The translations under genes and the position numbers were made by a program. From an uncultured Acetatifactor sp. (GTDB lineage: Bacteria > Bacillota > Clostridia > Lachnospirales > Lachnospiraceae): a stretch of DNA of 64,000 bases. Under the pieces are notes generated by a model. That model was not told where the DNA came from, made no database searches, and saw only the letters and a list, made by a program, of their open reading frames with translations. Every line of letters begins with the position of its first letter. The first letter of the stretch is position 1. The stretch lies in the NCBI GenBank assembly GCA_934394815.1, contig CAKRRD010000005.1, positions 1 to 64,000 on the forward strand. Direction: 5' to 3'. Shown here piece by piece: positions 51,352 through 61,700 of this stretch.

Positions 51352-51978
51352 ATGAATGAAATGATCAGAAAAAGAAATGAACAGCTGGCCAAAACAGTGA
51401 TCAAGGGATTACAGTCCCGCAACATGTCAGGTTATTACGCAGAGGATAAAGAGGCTGCGCTGAAACAGGCGCTGGAGCTGATTCCGGAGGGAAGCACCAT
51501 CGCCATGGGCGGATGCATGAGCGCCGGAGAGATCGGACTGATCTCCGCTCTGGAAGCAGGCAATTACCACTATATTGACCGCTCCAAGATGGATGCCAGA
51601 GCAGGACTGATGGCAGCTTACGATGCGGATATCTTTCTCTCCAGTGCCAATGCCATCACCTGCGACGGTGTCATGGTCAATATCGACGGTAATTCCAACC
51701 GTGTCTCCTGCATAGCCCAGGGACCGAGAAAAGTAATCTTCATCGTCGGCATGAACAAGGTCTGCGTAGACTTAGACAGCGCCATGAAGCGTGCGAGAAA
51801 CGTGGCTGCACCTATCAATGCCCAGAGATTCGACATCAAGACTCCCTGCAAAGAAACCGGAAAATGCTTCGACTGTAAGTCTCCGGATACCATCTGCTGT
51901 CAGTTCCTGATCACGAGATATTCCAGACATACGGACCGGATCCATGTGATCCTCGTAAACGACACCATCGGTTATTAG
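51352..51978 (+). CDS. LUD-domain (lactate utilisation-type) protein
   Basis: A 208-residue protein related to LutC/DUF1121: MNEMIRKRNEQLAKTVIKGLQSRNMSGYY, GSTIAMGGCMSAGEIGLISAL, ANAITCDGVMVNIDG, GMNKVCVDLDSAMKRARNVAAPINAQR. A C-terminal Cys set (CKETGKCFDCKSPDTICC) could bind a metal or Fe-S cluster. Related proteins join lactate oxidation complexes, but no LutA/LutB is adjacent; the solitary form is common in Clostridia and uncharacterised. Confidence 0.85.
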   Translation: MNEMIRKRNEQLAKTVIKGLQSRNMSGYYAEDKEAALKQALELIPEGSTIAMGGCMSAGEIGLISALEAGNYHYIDRSKMDARAGLMAAYDADIFLSSANAITCDGVMVNIDGNSNRVSCIAQGPRKVIFIVGMNKVCVDLDSAMKRARNVAAPINAQRFDIKTPCKETGKCFDCKSPDTICCQFLITRYSRHTDRIHVILVNDTIGY

Positions 51979-51998
51979 ACAGCAAAGGGGAAAAGACA

Positions 51999-52538
51999 AT
52001 GACATTAGTATTACAAAAAGGAAGACCTGCCGATACCACAGGCAGACTGGACAAAGAGATACGCACCTATGACCTGCTGGATAGCTTGGATGTGGAATAT
52101 GACCGTGTGGATCACGCACCCGCAATGACCATGGAGGATTGCAAGGAAGTCGATGAAATCTTACAGTCCATGGTCTGCAAGAATCTGTTCCTGTGCAACC
52201 GTCAGGAGACGGCATTTTATCTGCTGATGATCCCGGATACTAAGGTGTTCCATACCAAGGATCTGTCGGCACAGATCGGCTCGGCGAGATTATCTTTCGC
52301 CAAACCGGAATACATGGAAAAATTTCTGGATATCACCCCCGGTTCTGTCAGCGTGCTGGGACTGATGAACGATAAGGAACATCAGGTGAAGCTGCTGATC
52401 GATGAAGAGGTGCTGGACAGCGAATATTTCGGATGCCACCCTTGCATCAATACCTCCAGCCTCCGGATGCGGACGGCGGATCTGATCGAAAAGGTGCTTC
52501 CCGCCATGGAACATGATTTTGTAAAGGTAAAGCTGTAA
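51999..52538 (+). CDS. Prolyl-tRNA editing protein (YbaK/ProXp-ala type)
   Basis: A 179-residue trans-editing hydrolase that clears misacylated tRNA, usually Ala-tRNAPro. It has VDHAPAMTMEDC, CKNLFLCNRQETAFYLLMIP with the conserved Lys, ARLSFAKPEYMEKFLDITPGSVSVLGLMND and the Gly-Cys-His-Pro signature FGCHPCINTSSLRM. Full length for the free-standing PrdX/ProX group. It follows the LUD gene by 20 bases and may be co-transcribed. Confidence 0.9.
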   Translation: MTLVLQKGRPADTTGRLDKEIRTYDLLDSLDVEYDRVDHAPAMTMEDCKEVDEILQSMVCKNLFLCNRQETAFYLLMIPDTKVFHTKDLSAQIGSARLSFAKPEYMEKFLDITPGSVSVLGLMNDKEHQVKLLIDEEVLDSEYFGCHPCINTSSLRMRTADLIEKVLPAMEHDFVKVKL

Positions 52539-52800
52539 AAGGCATCTATAAACTTACTATGGTTTGATCCGTAGATCCCAGTAGAAAATAGCGGGTCTGC
52601 GGCAGAGGGCGCTATGACATTGCCATGTACCCGAAGCAGGAGGATCTGCAAGCCGGGCTTTGCTTTTCAGAGGAAAGATGATGAAAAAACGATAAAACAA
52701 TACTTGAAAAGCATACAAAAAAGCATAGTATGGAATTGATACCCGCAAAGAAATCGAAAATGGTAAGTTCCCTTTAGAACTTATCTGAGGAAGAAACAAA
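52539..52800 (+). other. Intergenic region before the GHKL kinase
   Basis: No complete gene. A short open stretch at about 52600-52683 reads YDIAMYPKQEDLQAGLCFSE before a TGA and could be the end of a lost gene. No terminator with a clear T run is visible. Confidence 0.2.
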
Positions 52801-54069
52801 ATGATACTCCAGATTTTAACCTATACTCATCATACGACTACATTGCTGTTCGGGGTTTTCCTGTCAGCCTTTTTTCTGGGGGTGAAACAGGATAAGAAAA
52901 ATGCGTTACAGCTTCTTCTGCTGGCATTCATTTGTGGAATGTTATACATTAGCAGTGGATTCTGTTTCGGTACCGTCATAGCCGATCAGATCTATCCGTT
53001 GATCGTGCATGTTCCCTTGCTGTGCGTGCTGGTGCTGCATTATAAATTCCGTCCACTGCCGGCATTGATCTCAATTTTTACCGCGTATCTGTGCTGCCAG
53101 TGCAGTAACTGGATGGGGTTATTCGCCTTGTCTCTGACAGGTCAGGAGTGGTGTTATTATGTCTGCCGTATTCTGGTGACAGTGGGTGTTTTCATTCTGC
53201 TGTGCCGGTATGTCTGCCAGACCACGGCTCTGCTGTTTGCCAAAACGGACAGAGAACTTCTGATCATCGGAAGCCTGCCGCTGATCTATTACGTTTTCGA
53301 TTATGCGACGACAAAGTTTTCGACGCTGCTGTATACCGGCAATAAAGCTGTGCCGGAGTTCCTGGGATTTGCCATTTGTCTGTCTTATCTGATTTTCCTG
53401 CTGATATATTTCAAGCAATACGAGTTAAAAAGTAAGGCGGAACAGTACAATGAACTGATCCGGATGCAGCTGAGTTCTCTGCATGCGGAGATGGTCAGCA
53501 CGAGGAAAAGTGAGCAGAGAATGTCCATTCTGCGGCATGACACAAGGCATCATCTGTCGGTGCTGCGGACACTGATCCAACAGGGAGAGACCGACAAGGC
53601 GCTGGAATATCTGAATGAGGTCAGCCAGACTTATGATGATACGGTAATCAAGACCTATTGTAAAAATGAGATGGTGAATTCCGTACTGTCCATCTATAAT
53701 ACGCGGTTTGAGGAGCAGAGGATCCGATGGGAGGTACAGGTCAGCATCGGGGAGAAACTTCCCTGCTCGGAAATGATGTTCTGCGCAATCCTTTCCAATG
53801 TGTTGGAAAACGCCCTGCATGCCGTGCAGGAGCTGCCTCAGAAAAAGCGGCTGATACAGCTGTCCTTGTCCGAAAAGTCGGGACATCTTCTCCTGATGGC
53901 GAAAAATACCGTGCGGAATGCCCCGGTATTTAATGACGGTGTACCGGTGACGGAGCGCTCCGGACACGGACTGGGGGCCAGAAGCATCGTATATTATGTG
54001 GAAAAGCTGAACGGACAATACCAGTTCTTTATGGAGAATGGGGATTTTGTTGTCCGGATCATTCTCTAA
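52801..54069 (+). CDS. GHKL sensor histidine kinase (AgrC-like)
   Basis: 422 residues: about seven N-terminal helices (1-215), a coiled linker, then a kinase core with phospho-acceptor ILRHDTRHHLSVL, N box NVLENALHAV, and glycine-rich GHGLGARSIVYY. This class typically pairs with LytTR response regulators and often detects peptides. No regulator gene is adjacent; the only LytTR regulator in the window is at 20489, 30 kb away. The gene stands alone, with TGAGGAAG before the ATG. Confidence 0.88.
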   Translation: MILQILTYTHHTTTLLFGVFLSAFFLGVKQDKKNALQLLLLAFICGMLYISSGFCFGTVIADQIYPLIVHVPLLCVLVLHYKFRPLPALISIFTAYLCCQCSNWMGLFALSLTGQEWCYYVCRILVTVGVFILLCRYVCQTTALLFAKTDRELLIIGSLPLIYYVFDYATTKFSTLLYTGNKAVPEFLGFAICLSYLIFLLIYFKQYELKSKAEQYNELIRMQLSSLHAEMVSTRKSEQRMSILRHDTRHHLSVLRTLIQQGETDKALEYLNEVSQTYDDTVIKTYCKNEMVNSVLSIYNTRFEEQRIRWEVQVSIGEKLPCSEMMFCAILSNVLENALHAVQELPQKKRLIQLSLSEKSGHLLLMAKNTVRNAPVFNDGVPVTERSGHGLGARSIVYYVEKLNGQYQFFMENGDFVVRIIL

Positions 54070-54078
54070 GAGACGATT

Positions 54079-55062
54079 TTACAGGCGGATCGCATTTGTC
54101 CAGGCGATCCGCCCTTTTTCGTCGGTGCATTCGATCCGTACATAGCTCTCCGTACCGTTCAGGGGATGTTCGGCATGGGTGAGAGGTGTCGCCTGCATCA
54201 GATGCATCCGGCTGTTATAGGTCGGCCCGTCTGTCACGAAGCAGATTCTGGAACAGGGAGAGCATTCTACGAAGACGTGATCTTCCCGAATGCCCCACTG
54301 GCAGATATCCGGCCCCTGTGAAGAATAGTAATCCCCGGCCAGTAAGTGGTTTACAATGGATTCGTGATCCAGGGATTCGGAGCAGACACAGACGTAACCG
54401 CCGAAGCTGTCGAAATATTCCGGAGGATTATGATTGTCATCGGAGGCGAAGGCAGAGACGAAATTGCCCTGTTTTAACATCCTTTCCCAGAAAAAGGTGG
54501 TATGGCCTTCTCCGAAGCCAAGTTCGCTGCCGTGATTATAGATCTCCATGGCCCAGAGACCCTGCAGAGAGCATACTTCCTCCGGATCCACCCGGGACCA
54601 CAGCGGATGGTTATAGGTAGTAAAGCAGCCTTTGGAACGAAGGAGATCGATCCTGTCCTGGGCAGCTTTGACACCGGGCCAGGAATCCGTATTATAGACA
54701 GGAACCGTAAGACGTTCTCCGGACGTGAATAACCGGCTGCCGGCCTGCTCCTGCATCTGGCGGTTACCCAGGATTCCGTGAATGTGATGTGTCTTCACCT
54801 GATGGCCTTCGGCATCGCATAATTTTACGGAGGCCTCCAGACCGGGAAGAAGGATAAAGCCATCGGTGTCGAATTCACTCCGCAGATCCGTATAATAGTC
54901 ATGCTCACTCAGGCATAAGAAGCTGTAGCCGTTCTTTTTATAAAGAGAGACCATTTCCGCAGGAGTCAGGCGGCCGTCGGAATTGGTGGAGTGGGAATGA
55001 AGATTCCCCTTATACCGGTTCGTGTGTTCCGGAAAGACCGATCTATTCGTATATTTATTCAT
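54079..55062 (-). CDS. PHP-domain metal-dependent phosphoesterase
   Basis: 327 residues. PHP motifs: NLHSHSTNSDGRLTPAEM (HxH and Asp), LSEHDYYTDL, a Glu at GLEAS, HHIHG, TTYNHPLW, and FVSAFASDDNHN. It should bind two or three metals and hydrolyse a phosphate ester or cyclic/diester substrate. There is no signal peptide. Divergent from a UgpB-like ABC importer, so a role on an imported phosphodiester is suggested by context. Confidence 0.88.
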   Translation of the reverse strand: MNKYTNRSVFPEHTNRYKGNLHSHSTNSDGRLTPAEMVSLYKKNGYSFLCLSEHDYYTDLRSEFDTDGFILLPGLEASVKLCDAEGHQVKTHHIHGILGNRQMQEQAGSRLFTSGERLTVPVYNTDSWPGVKAAQDRIDLLRSKGCFTTYNHPLWSRVDPEEVCSLQGLWAMEIYNHGSELGFGEGHTTFFWERMLKQGNFVSAFASDDNHNPPEYFDSFGGYVCVCSESLDHESIVNHLLAGDYYSSQGPDICQWGIREDHVFVECSPCSRICFVTDGPTYNSRMHLMQATPLTHAEHPLNGTESYVRIECTDEKGRIAWTNAIRL

Positions 55063-55234
55063 AAAAGCCTCCTCTTGTTGTTTTATTTTCCAATTTCAAA
55101 TTTTCCAATAAAAAAGAATAGCACAATGGAATAAAACGAAACAATCCTTGCAATGTAAAATTCCCTCCGAAAAGTTTTACGGAGCGTTTACTTTTTTTTA
55201 CGAGTCGTTGGTAGTAGCTGCCGGCGGCTTTTTT

Positions 55235-55240
55235 TATAAT
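55235..55240 (+). promoter_or_regulatory. -10 box upstream of the UgpB-like gene
   Basis: TATAAT within TTTTTTTATAATC; no good -35 at 17 bases. The 225-base gap to the PHP gene also contains CTCCG/CGGAG, a small hairpin at about 55168-55187. Confidence 0.35.
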
Positions 55241-55287
55241 CGGAGATGTCAATTGATGAGAAAAAAATGAAATCAGAGGAGAAGCAG

Positions 55288-56655
55288 ATGAAGAAATTAA
55301 TCAGCCTTGTTCTGGCAGGTATCATGACATTTTCCCTTGCAGCCTGCGGACAGAACGTAACCGACAACCAGACAACAGCACAGAATGCGCAGACCACACA
55401 GAGCAACGAAGTCCAGACGGCAGCAGCGACAGACAGTACCCAGTCTACAGCAGAACCTATGGAACTGACCATGTATTTCCCGGTATCTGTTGGCGGTGGC
55501 CCGGACGCATTGATCGATGCCCTGTGTGCACAATATCATGAAGAGAATCCGAATGTTACGATCAAACCGGTATATGCCGGAAGCTACGCAGACACAAGAA
55601 CCAAGGTGCAGGCAGCCATCAAAGGCGGTAATACACCGGATCTTGCCATTATGTTCTCCATCGATCTGTATTCCCTGCTGGCCATGGATGCCATTGCAGA
55701 TATCAACAGCTTCTGCACTACCGATGCGGATAAAGAGTGGCTGAACGGTTTCTATGAAGGATTCATGATGAACAGCCGTGACGGTGAGACGACCTACGGT
55801 ATTCCCTGGCAGAGAAGTACCATCGTGCTGTATTACAACAAGGATGCTTTCCGCGAGGCAGGCCTGGATCCGGAGAAGGCTCCTTCCACCTGGGAGGAAA
55901 TGAAGGAATATGCAAAGCAGCTGACCAAGGCAGACGGTTCCCGGTACGGTATCGAGATCCCCTCCGACGGCTATGCTTACTGGATGTTACAGACCTTCTG
56001 CACCCAGCAGAGCGGGTTCAATCTGATGAATGATACCGGTACCGAAGTATATTACAACGACGACAGAACCGCCAAGGGTTTAAGCTTCTGGAAGTCTCTG
56101 GCAGAAGATGGTTCCATGCCCTCCGGCATTGTAGCATGGGCTACCACCCCTTCCGACTTTATCGAAGGTAAAACCGCTATGATGTATCATACGACCGGTA
56201 ACCTGACCAACGTGAAGAAGAACGCAGCCTTTGATTTCGGTGTGGCAATGCTTCCTGCAGATGAGACACCCGGTTCTCCTACCGGCGGCGGTAACTTCTA
56301 CATTTTCAAGGGTGTATCTCCCGAGAGACAGCAGGCAGCCTTCGAGTTCATCAAATGGATGACCGATGACGAGAGAGTAGCACAGTGGAGTATTGATACC
56401 GGTTATGTAGCCACCAGACCCAGTGCTTATGAGACCGAGCGCATGAAGGCTTATGCGGAAGAGTTCCCTTACTGCCTGGTAGCAAGAGACCAGCTGGAGT
56501 ATGGTTATGCGGAACTGTCCACCTACAATCAGGCAGAAGTGCAGAAGGCAATTGATGATGCCATCTCCTATGTCATGACGGATCAGAAGGATGTGAAATC
56601 TGCGCTGGACGAAGCACAGACCACTGCAGAGAACATTTTAAAGGCTTACAAATAA
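55288..56655 (+). CDS. ABC transporter substrate-binding lipoprotein (UgpB-like)
   Basis: 455 residues. The start is at 55288, with AGAGGAGAAG ahead and signal plus lipobox SLAAC following; the earlier open extension lacks a signal. After a Gln/Thr-rich linker the binding-protein fold begins MELTMYFPVSVGGGPDALI and resembles glycerol-3-phosphate/sugar binders of the UgpB group (GSYADTRTKVQAAIKGGNTPD, FYIFKGVSPERQQAAFEFIKWM). It is followed by a hairpin attenuator and two permeases. Ligand could be a glycerophosphodiester or a sugar. Confidence 0.9.
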   Translation: MKKLISLVLAGIMTFSLAACGQNVTDNQTTAQNAQTTQSNEVQTAAATDSTQSTAEPMELTMYFPVSVGGGPDALIDALCAQYHEENPNVTIKPVYAGSYADTRTKVQAAIKGGNTPDLAIMFSIDLYSLLAMDAIADINSFCTTDADKEWLNGFYEGFMMNSRDGETTYGIPWQRSTIVLYYNKDAFREAGLDPEKAPSTWEEMKEYAKQLTKADGSRYGIEIPSDGYAYWMLQTFCTQQSGFNLMNDTGTEVYYNDDRTAKGLSFWKSLAEDGSMPSGIVAWATTPSDFIEGKTAMMYHTTGNLTNVKKNAAFDFGVAMLPADETPGSPTGGGNFYIFKGVSPERQQAAFEFIKWMTDDERVAQWSIDTGYVATRPSAYETERMKAYAEEFPYCLVARDQLEYGYAELSTYNQAEVQKAIDDAISYVMTDQKDVKSALDEAQTTAENILKAYK

Positions 56656-56683
56656 TCCCATAAATGTTGATCCATGTGAGGAG

Positions 56684-56717
56684 ACCAGCCTGCCGTCCTG
56701 GAGCAGACTGGTTTTTC
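56684..56717 (+). terminator. Partial terminator between binding protein and permeases
   Basis: ACCAG-C-CTGC (56684 on) pairs with GCAG-A-CTGGT (ending 56712) and runs into TTTTT. Such sites keep the binding protein in excess over the permeases. Confidence 0.65.
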
Positions 56718-56752
56718 CCCATAAAATCGAGAAATCAAAGTGAGGAATGAAT

Positions 56753-57766
56753 ATGGCAGAAACAATGATGCCGCAGGTAAATCTGGGAGCGGGAACTGTA
56801 CTGGCGGACGCCCTGTTCCCCCAGGAGACCGCCGGGGAAAATCTCCGAAAACAGGAACTTGCAAAAGAAAAAGCATATGAAACCGCATTGAAAAAAGAGA
56901 TCACGAACAAATGGAAACGCACCCTGACCGGCTGGCTGCTGCTGGCCCCGTCTCTGGTGTTCCTGTGTGTGTTCACGATCTATCCTATCGTAAAAAGTAT
57001 TATCAGCAGCTTTTATCTGGATAATCTGTCAGTGATGCAACCGGTGTTTGCAGGATTTTCCAATTACGTCGCACTGTTTCAGGACAAGGTGTACTGGGAA
57101 TGTTTTTGGAACAATCTGCTGATCGCGGTCGTTACGGTGCCGTTAAGCATCGGACTGGCGGTGGCCATGGCTATGTTCGCCAACAGTCTGAAATGGGGCA
57201 AAGCGACAGCCAGACTGGGCTTCACCTATCCGACATTCATTCCGTTAGTGGCAGCCGCCAATATCTGGATGTTTATCTATACGCCGATCTACGGACTTCT
57301 GGGATACATCAATCCCAACTGGAGATTCCTGGCGGACGGCAAGACGGCCATCTGGGCGGTCATGGTCATGCTGGTCTGGAAGCAGGCAGGTTATATCATG
57401 TTGTTCTATGTGGCGGGACTTCATGGAATCTCCAGAGAGCTTTTCGAGGCGGCAAAGATCGATGGTGCCAGCGGGTGGCAGATCTTTACCCGTGTGACCT
57501 GGCCCATGTTAAAGCCGACGACCATTTATGTGCTGATCATCACCCTGACCAATGCATATAAGATGGTGGACCACCTCTATATCATGACCAAGGGCGGTCC
57601 CGGCAATGCCACGAATGTGCTGCTGTTCTATATCTACCAGACCGGCTTTGATTACTGGGATACCGGTAAGGCTTCGGCCATGACTGTAATTCTGGTAGCT
57701 GTGCTTCTGGTGGTGACCAGTGTCTGCTTCTTTGTGCAGGATAAGAAAGCATATTATAATAATTGA
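56753..57766 (+). CDS. ABC transporter permease (UgpA-like)
   Basis: 337 residues; an unusual cytoplasmic N-terminal extension of about 55 residues precedes six helices beginning TGWLLLAPSLVFLCVFTIYP. The EAA motif is FEAAKIDGASGWQIFTRVTWP. The start at 56753 is favoured because GAGG lies seven bases upstream; the ATG at 56747 overlaps that spacing. It couples with the next permease. Confidence 0.92.
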   Translation: MAETMMPQVNLGAGTVLADALFPQETAGENLRKQELAKEKAYETALKKEITNKWKRTLTGWLLLAPSLVFLCVFTIYPIVKSIISSFYLDNLSVMQPVFAGFSNYVALFQDKVYWECFWNNLLIAVVTVPLSIGLAVAMAMFANSLKWGKATARLGFTYPTFIPLVAAANIWMFIYTPIYGLLGYINPNWRFLADGKTAIWAVMVMLVWKQAGYIMLFYVAGLHGISRELFEAAKIDGASGWQIFTRVTWPMLKPTTIYVLIITLTNAYKMVDHLYIMTKGGPGNATNVLLFYIYQTGFDYWDTGKASAMTVILVAVLLVVTSVCFFVQDKKAYYNN

Positions 57767-57780
57767 GGATGGAGAAAATT

Positions 57781-58647
57781 ATGGATATCAAATATTCTGC
57801 CGTAAAGGCACCGATGCGTGGAAGAATGCATCATCAGGTTCATATCGGGCGGATCCTGATCTACGGAGCCATGTTTTTACTGCTGGCCGTGTCCCTGATC
57901 CCTCTGATCTGGGTGGTGAGGACTGCGTTTATTCCCAGGGAACTGACCCTGGATCTGACGGCTGTGGCGTGGCCCACACTGGAGAATTTCCGGAGAGTAC
58001 TGGCGGCAGCGCCCTTCGGAAAATACTACGGCAATACGATCTTTATTGTGGTGGGAGTGCTGGTGATCCAGTTCGTACTGATCACGCTGGCGGGGTATGC
58101 TTTTGCCAGAATTGATTTCTACGGCTCCAAAGCATTGTTCGTATTGTTCCTGTCACAGCTGATGATCGCACCGGAAGTACTGATCCTGCCCAATTATTCC
58201 ATGATGGCAAAATGGGGACTGACGGACACGAAGATCGGCATTATGCTTCCCTTCTTTGCTTCGGCTATGGGAACCCTGATCGTGCGACAGACCATCAAGA
58301 CGATCCCCTACGAACTGGAAGAGACGGCGAAGATGGACGGAGCCAACCTGTTCCAGATACTGTGGAAAGTGTATGTGCCACTGCTCAAGCCGGCGTATAT
58401 TTCCTTCGGAATGATCTCCGCATCGTTCCAATGGAACAATTTCCTCTGGCCGTTAGTCATGACGGACTCCGTAGAAAAGCGGCCGCTGTCTCTGGGGCTG
58501 GCCATGTTCGCCATGTCTTACGAGACAGGAATGCAGTGGAGTGATGTCAGTGCGGCGACAGTACTGGTATGTGCACCATTATTGATCCTGTTCTTTGTTT
58601 TTCAGAGACAGTTCATGGAAAGCTTTATGCACTCCGGTATCAAATAA
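57781..58647 (+). CDS. ABC transporter permease (UgpE-like)
   Basis: 288 residues, six helices, EAA motif LEETAKMDGANLFQILWKVYVP. GGATGGAG precedes the ATG at 57781, 14 bases after the upstream stop. It completes the importer with the preceding permease; no ATPase gene is present, so a shared one is needed. Confidence 0.92.
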   Translation: MDIKYSAVKAPMRGRMHHQVHIGRILIYGAMFLLLAVSLIPLIWVVRTAFIPRELTLDLTAVAWPTLENFRRVLAAAPFGKYYGNTIFIVVGVLVIQFVLITLAGYAFARIDFYGSKALFVLFLSQLMIAPEVLILPNYSMMAKWGLTDTKIGIMLPFFASAMGTLIVRQTIKTIPYELEETAKMDGANLFQILWKVYVPLLKPAYISFGMISASFQWNNFLWPLVMTDSVEKRPLSLGLAMFAMSYETGMQWSDVSAATVLVCAPLLILFFVFQRQFMESFMHSGIK

Positions 58648-58661
58648 ATTGCTTTTTGGGG

Positions 58662-58691
58662 GCTCTTTTCCGCATGGAAAAGAGCTTTTTT
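58662..58691 (+). terminator. Terminator of the UgpB-like importer operon
   Basis: Perfect 10-bp stem GCTCTTTTCC/GGAAAAGAGC with a four-base loop and six T. Confidence 0.9.
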
Positions 58692-58779
58692 GGTGGATGT
58701 ATCAGGAAATTAGTGCTATTATTATAAAATAAAAGACACAAATATTTTAAGATGTAAAAAGATACAGGACGATAGAACC

Positions 58780-61700
58780 ATGAAAGAACAGAACGTAGAG
58801 AACACAATGGGCAGACTGGTATTGGCGAAGGATGACACGGAGAATCTGATCACGGAGCACCAGTTTCTGGAAGTGATCTGCAGAGACTATACTTCGGTGT
58901 ACTATGTGGATCTGAAAAATGATGTGGCGGAACCCATTAAAGTGGCATTGAGCGGCAATGCTGTGAAAATGGACCGGATTCAGGTGCGGGAGAGAATAGG
59001 TTATACAGAGACCTATCAGACGTACTGCAATAAATTTGTGACAGAAAGCAACAGGAAGGAATTTTTGCATGTGCTGGACAGAAAATTCCTGTTGAAAGTG
59101 CTGGCGGATACCGACCGGTATATCTATCGTTACGAAAGTCTTCCTAATCCTGCAGGGCATAAATACTTTGAAGTACAGGTGTTTCGTGTATGGGAAGAAG
59201 ATTTTGACGGAAAGGTCATCGTAGGATTTCACCATATCGATGATATTGTGACCAAAGAACTGAGATATCAGTGGGAACTGGAGAAAATGGCTTTTACCGA
59301 TGCGCTTACCGGTATTGGAAACCGTGCAGCCTTTACCAGAGAGATGGTGTCCTTTGCGGAAAATGATAAGGCAGCCTGTGTGGTGGCGGATGTAAATAAC
59401 CTGAAGGTAGGCAATGACAGATACGGTCATGAGGAAGGCGACCAGCTGATCCGGGATTCTGCGGAATGTATCCGGGAGGTATTTGGGGAGACCGGTATCT
59501 GCTATCGTATCGGCGGTGATGAATTCTGTATTCTGATCCGGGAAGGTGACAGTGCACGGATCGTGGACTGTATACAGCGTTTACAGCGGCTGACAGAGGA
59601 AAAGAATAAGAACAGAAAAATGTCTCTGACCATAGCCTGTGGATATGCGGTCCGCGAGAACGCGCAGGAGACTATGGAGCAGGTCTTCAACCGTGCCGAC
59701 GAGATGATGTATGATGCGAAGTTCCGCATGAAGAAGGAATTCCCTGTCTACAGCGAGGAGCGGATCAAAAATTATCTGAATGTACTTAAGATCCTCTGCA
59801 AGTCTACGGATTCCTATCTGTACCTGTGGAATATCAATAAGGATGAAATATGGTTTTTCGGGGATGTGGACAGGGAGTATGCCCTGCGCAAAAAGGGATC
59901 GGCCACCTGTACCACGGAGGAGATGGTCAACATTGTATATAGGGCAGATCGTGCCGCATTGCAGGAGGATCTGGCGAAGATCATGGCCGGAGAAAAGAAT
60001 ATCCATGATATGGATTACCGCTGGATGAACCGCAAGGACGAACCGGTCTGGATCAACTGTCGAGGCAAGATGATTCCGGACGATAAGGGCAAGCCTTTTG
60101 TCATGATCGGAAGAGTCTCCGATAAGTCTCTGCGTTATCTGTATCATCCGCTGACGAAGCTGTTCAATAAAAACAAAATGTTCATGGATCTGAAAGAACA
60201 GATCCTGCCGAAAAATACCGGATTTTTGATGCTCATGGGGATTGACAATCTGGGAAGCATTAATCTGCGCCATGGCAGAGCCTATGGGGACGAAGTCATT
60301 AAAAAATGTGCGCAGGTCATGGAAGCAGAAGAATCCGTGCACAATGTATGGCACGTGGAAAATAACTGCTATGCCCTGTATCTGGATGTGAAAACCACCG
60401 AAGAGGTACATAAGATTTATGATAATATCCTGACGGAACTGTCAGATTACTGTACGCTGTCTGCCGGTGTGGTGGCCAACAGCAAGGAACTGTTCGGGGA
60501 TGAAGGCAATCTCTATGCCTGCGCGGAAATGATGCTGGAGAAGGCGAAAGACATCGGCATCCGCAACATTGTATTTTTCTCCCAGGAGGATCTGGCAGAG
60601 CGTCTGAAGACGATCCAGTTCATGGAAGAGATGCAGACCAGTGTCCGGAAGGGTTGTGAGGGCTTCTATCTGTGCTATCAGCCCCAGATCAAGACCGGCA
60701 ACTATCATCTGTTCGGTGCCGAGGCATTGCTTCGTTACCGCTCGGATACCTGCGGAAATATTTATCCGGATGAATTCATTCCGCTGCTGGAGCAGTCCAA
60801 GCTGATCAAACAGGTGGGAATGTGGACGCTGGAGACTGCACTGCGCCAGTGTAAAAAATGGCGGGAGACTGAGCCGGAATTTCATATCAGTGTGAATTTC
60901 TCCGTGGTACAGCTGGAGGACCGGGACGTGGCGGAGCGCGTACTGGATATTCTGAACAAAGTAGGAATTCCCGGAAGTGCCCTGACTATCGAACTCACGG
61001 AATCCATCCAGATCCAGAGCATCAATCAGCTGCTTCCGATCTTCAAGAGCTGGCGGGATGCGGGGATCGAGTTATCCATTGATGATTTCGGTACCGGTTA
61101 TGCCAGCATGAGCTATCTGAAACAACTGGATGTCAACGAGATCAAGATCGACAAGATATTCGTCCGGGACGTAGAGGAAGCCACCTATAACTATCGTCTG
61201 ATCAGCAATATGATCGAATTCGCGAAAACCAGCGGCATGCGTGTCTGCTGTGAAGGTGTGGAGGAAATAAGGGAACTTACGGTACTGGAAGGACTGTCTC
61301 CCAGCCTGTTCCAGGGCTATCTGTTCTCCAAGCCCCGTGAGACGAAAGAGTTTGAGAAGGCCTTTATTGACAGCAGCACACCGGAATACCGGGAGCGGGA
61401 GGCCTTTATCCAGAAGATCTACGACTATAAGGAGAGCATGCACTTTATTTACTTCAATACCAAAAACATTCTCCGGGATACGAATCTGGGGCTCTGGATC
61501 ATAAGGATCAACGAAGAGACCGGCTATGCGGAAATGCACGTCGATGAGACCATGGAACGGATTCTGGGTGTGGACAGAAAATACACTCCTCAGGAATGTT
61601 ATAATTTCTGGCACAGCAGGATCAGGGAGGATCATCTGGACTATGTGAATAAGAATGTGGCCCATATGGTCGAGGCGGATGCAGTGGTACAGCTGCAATA

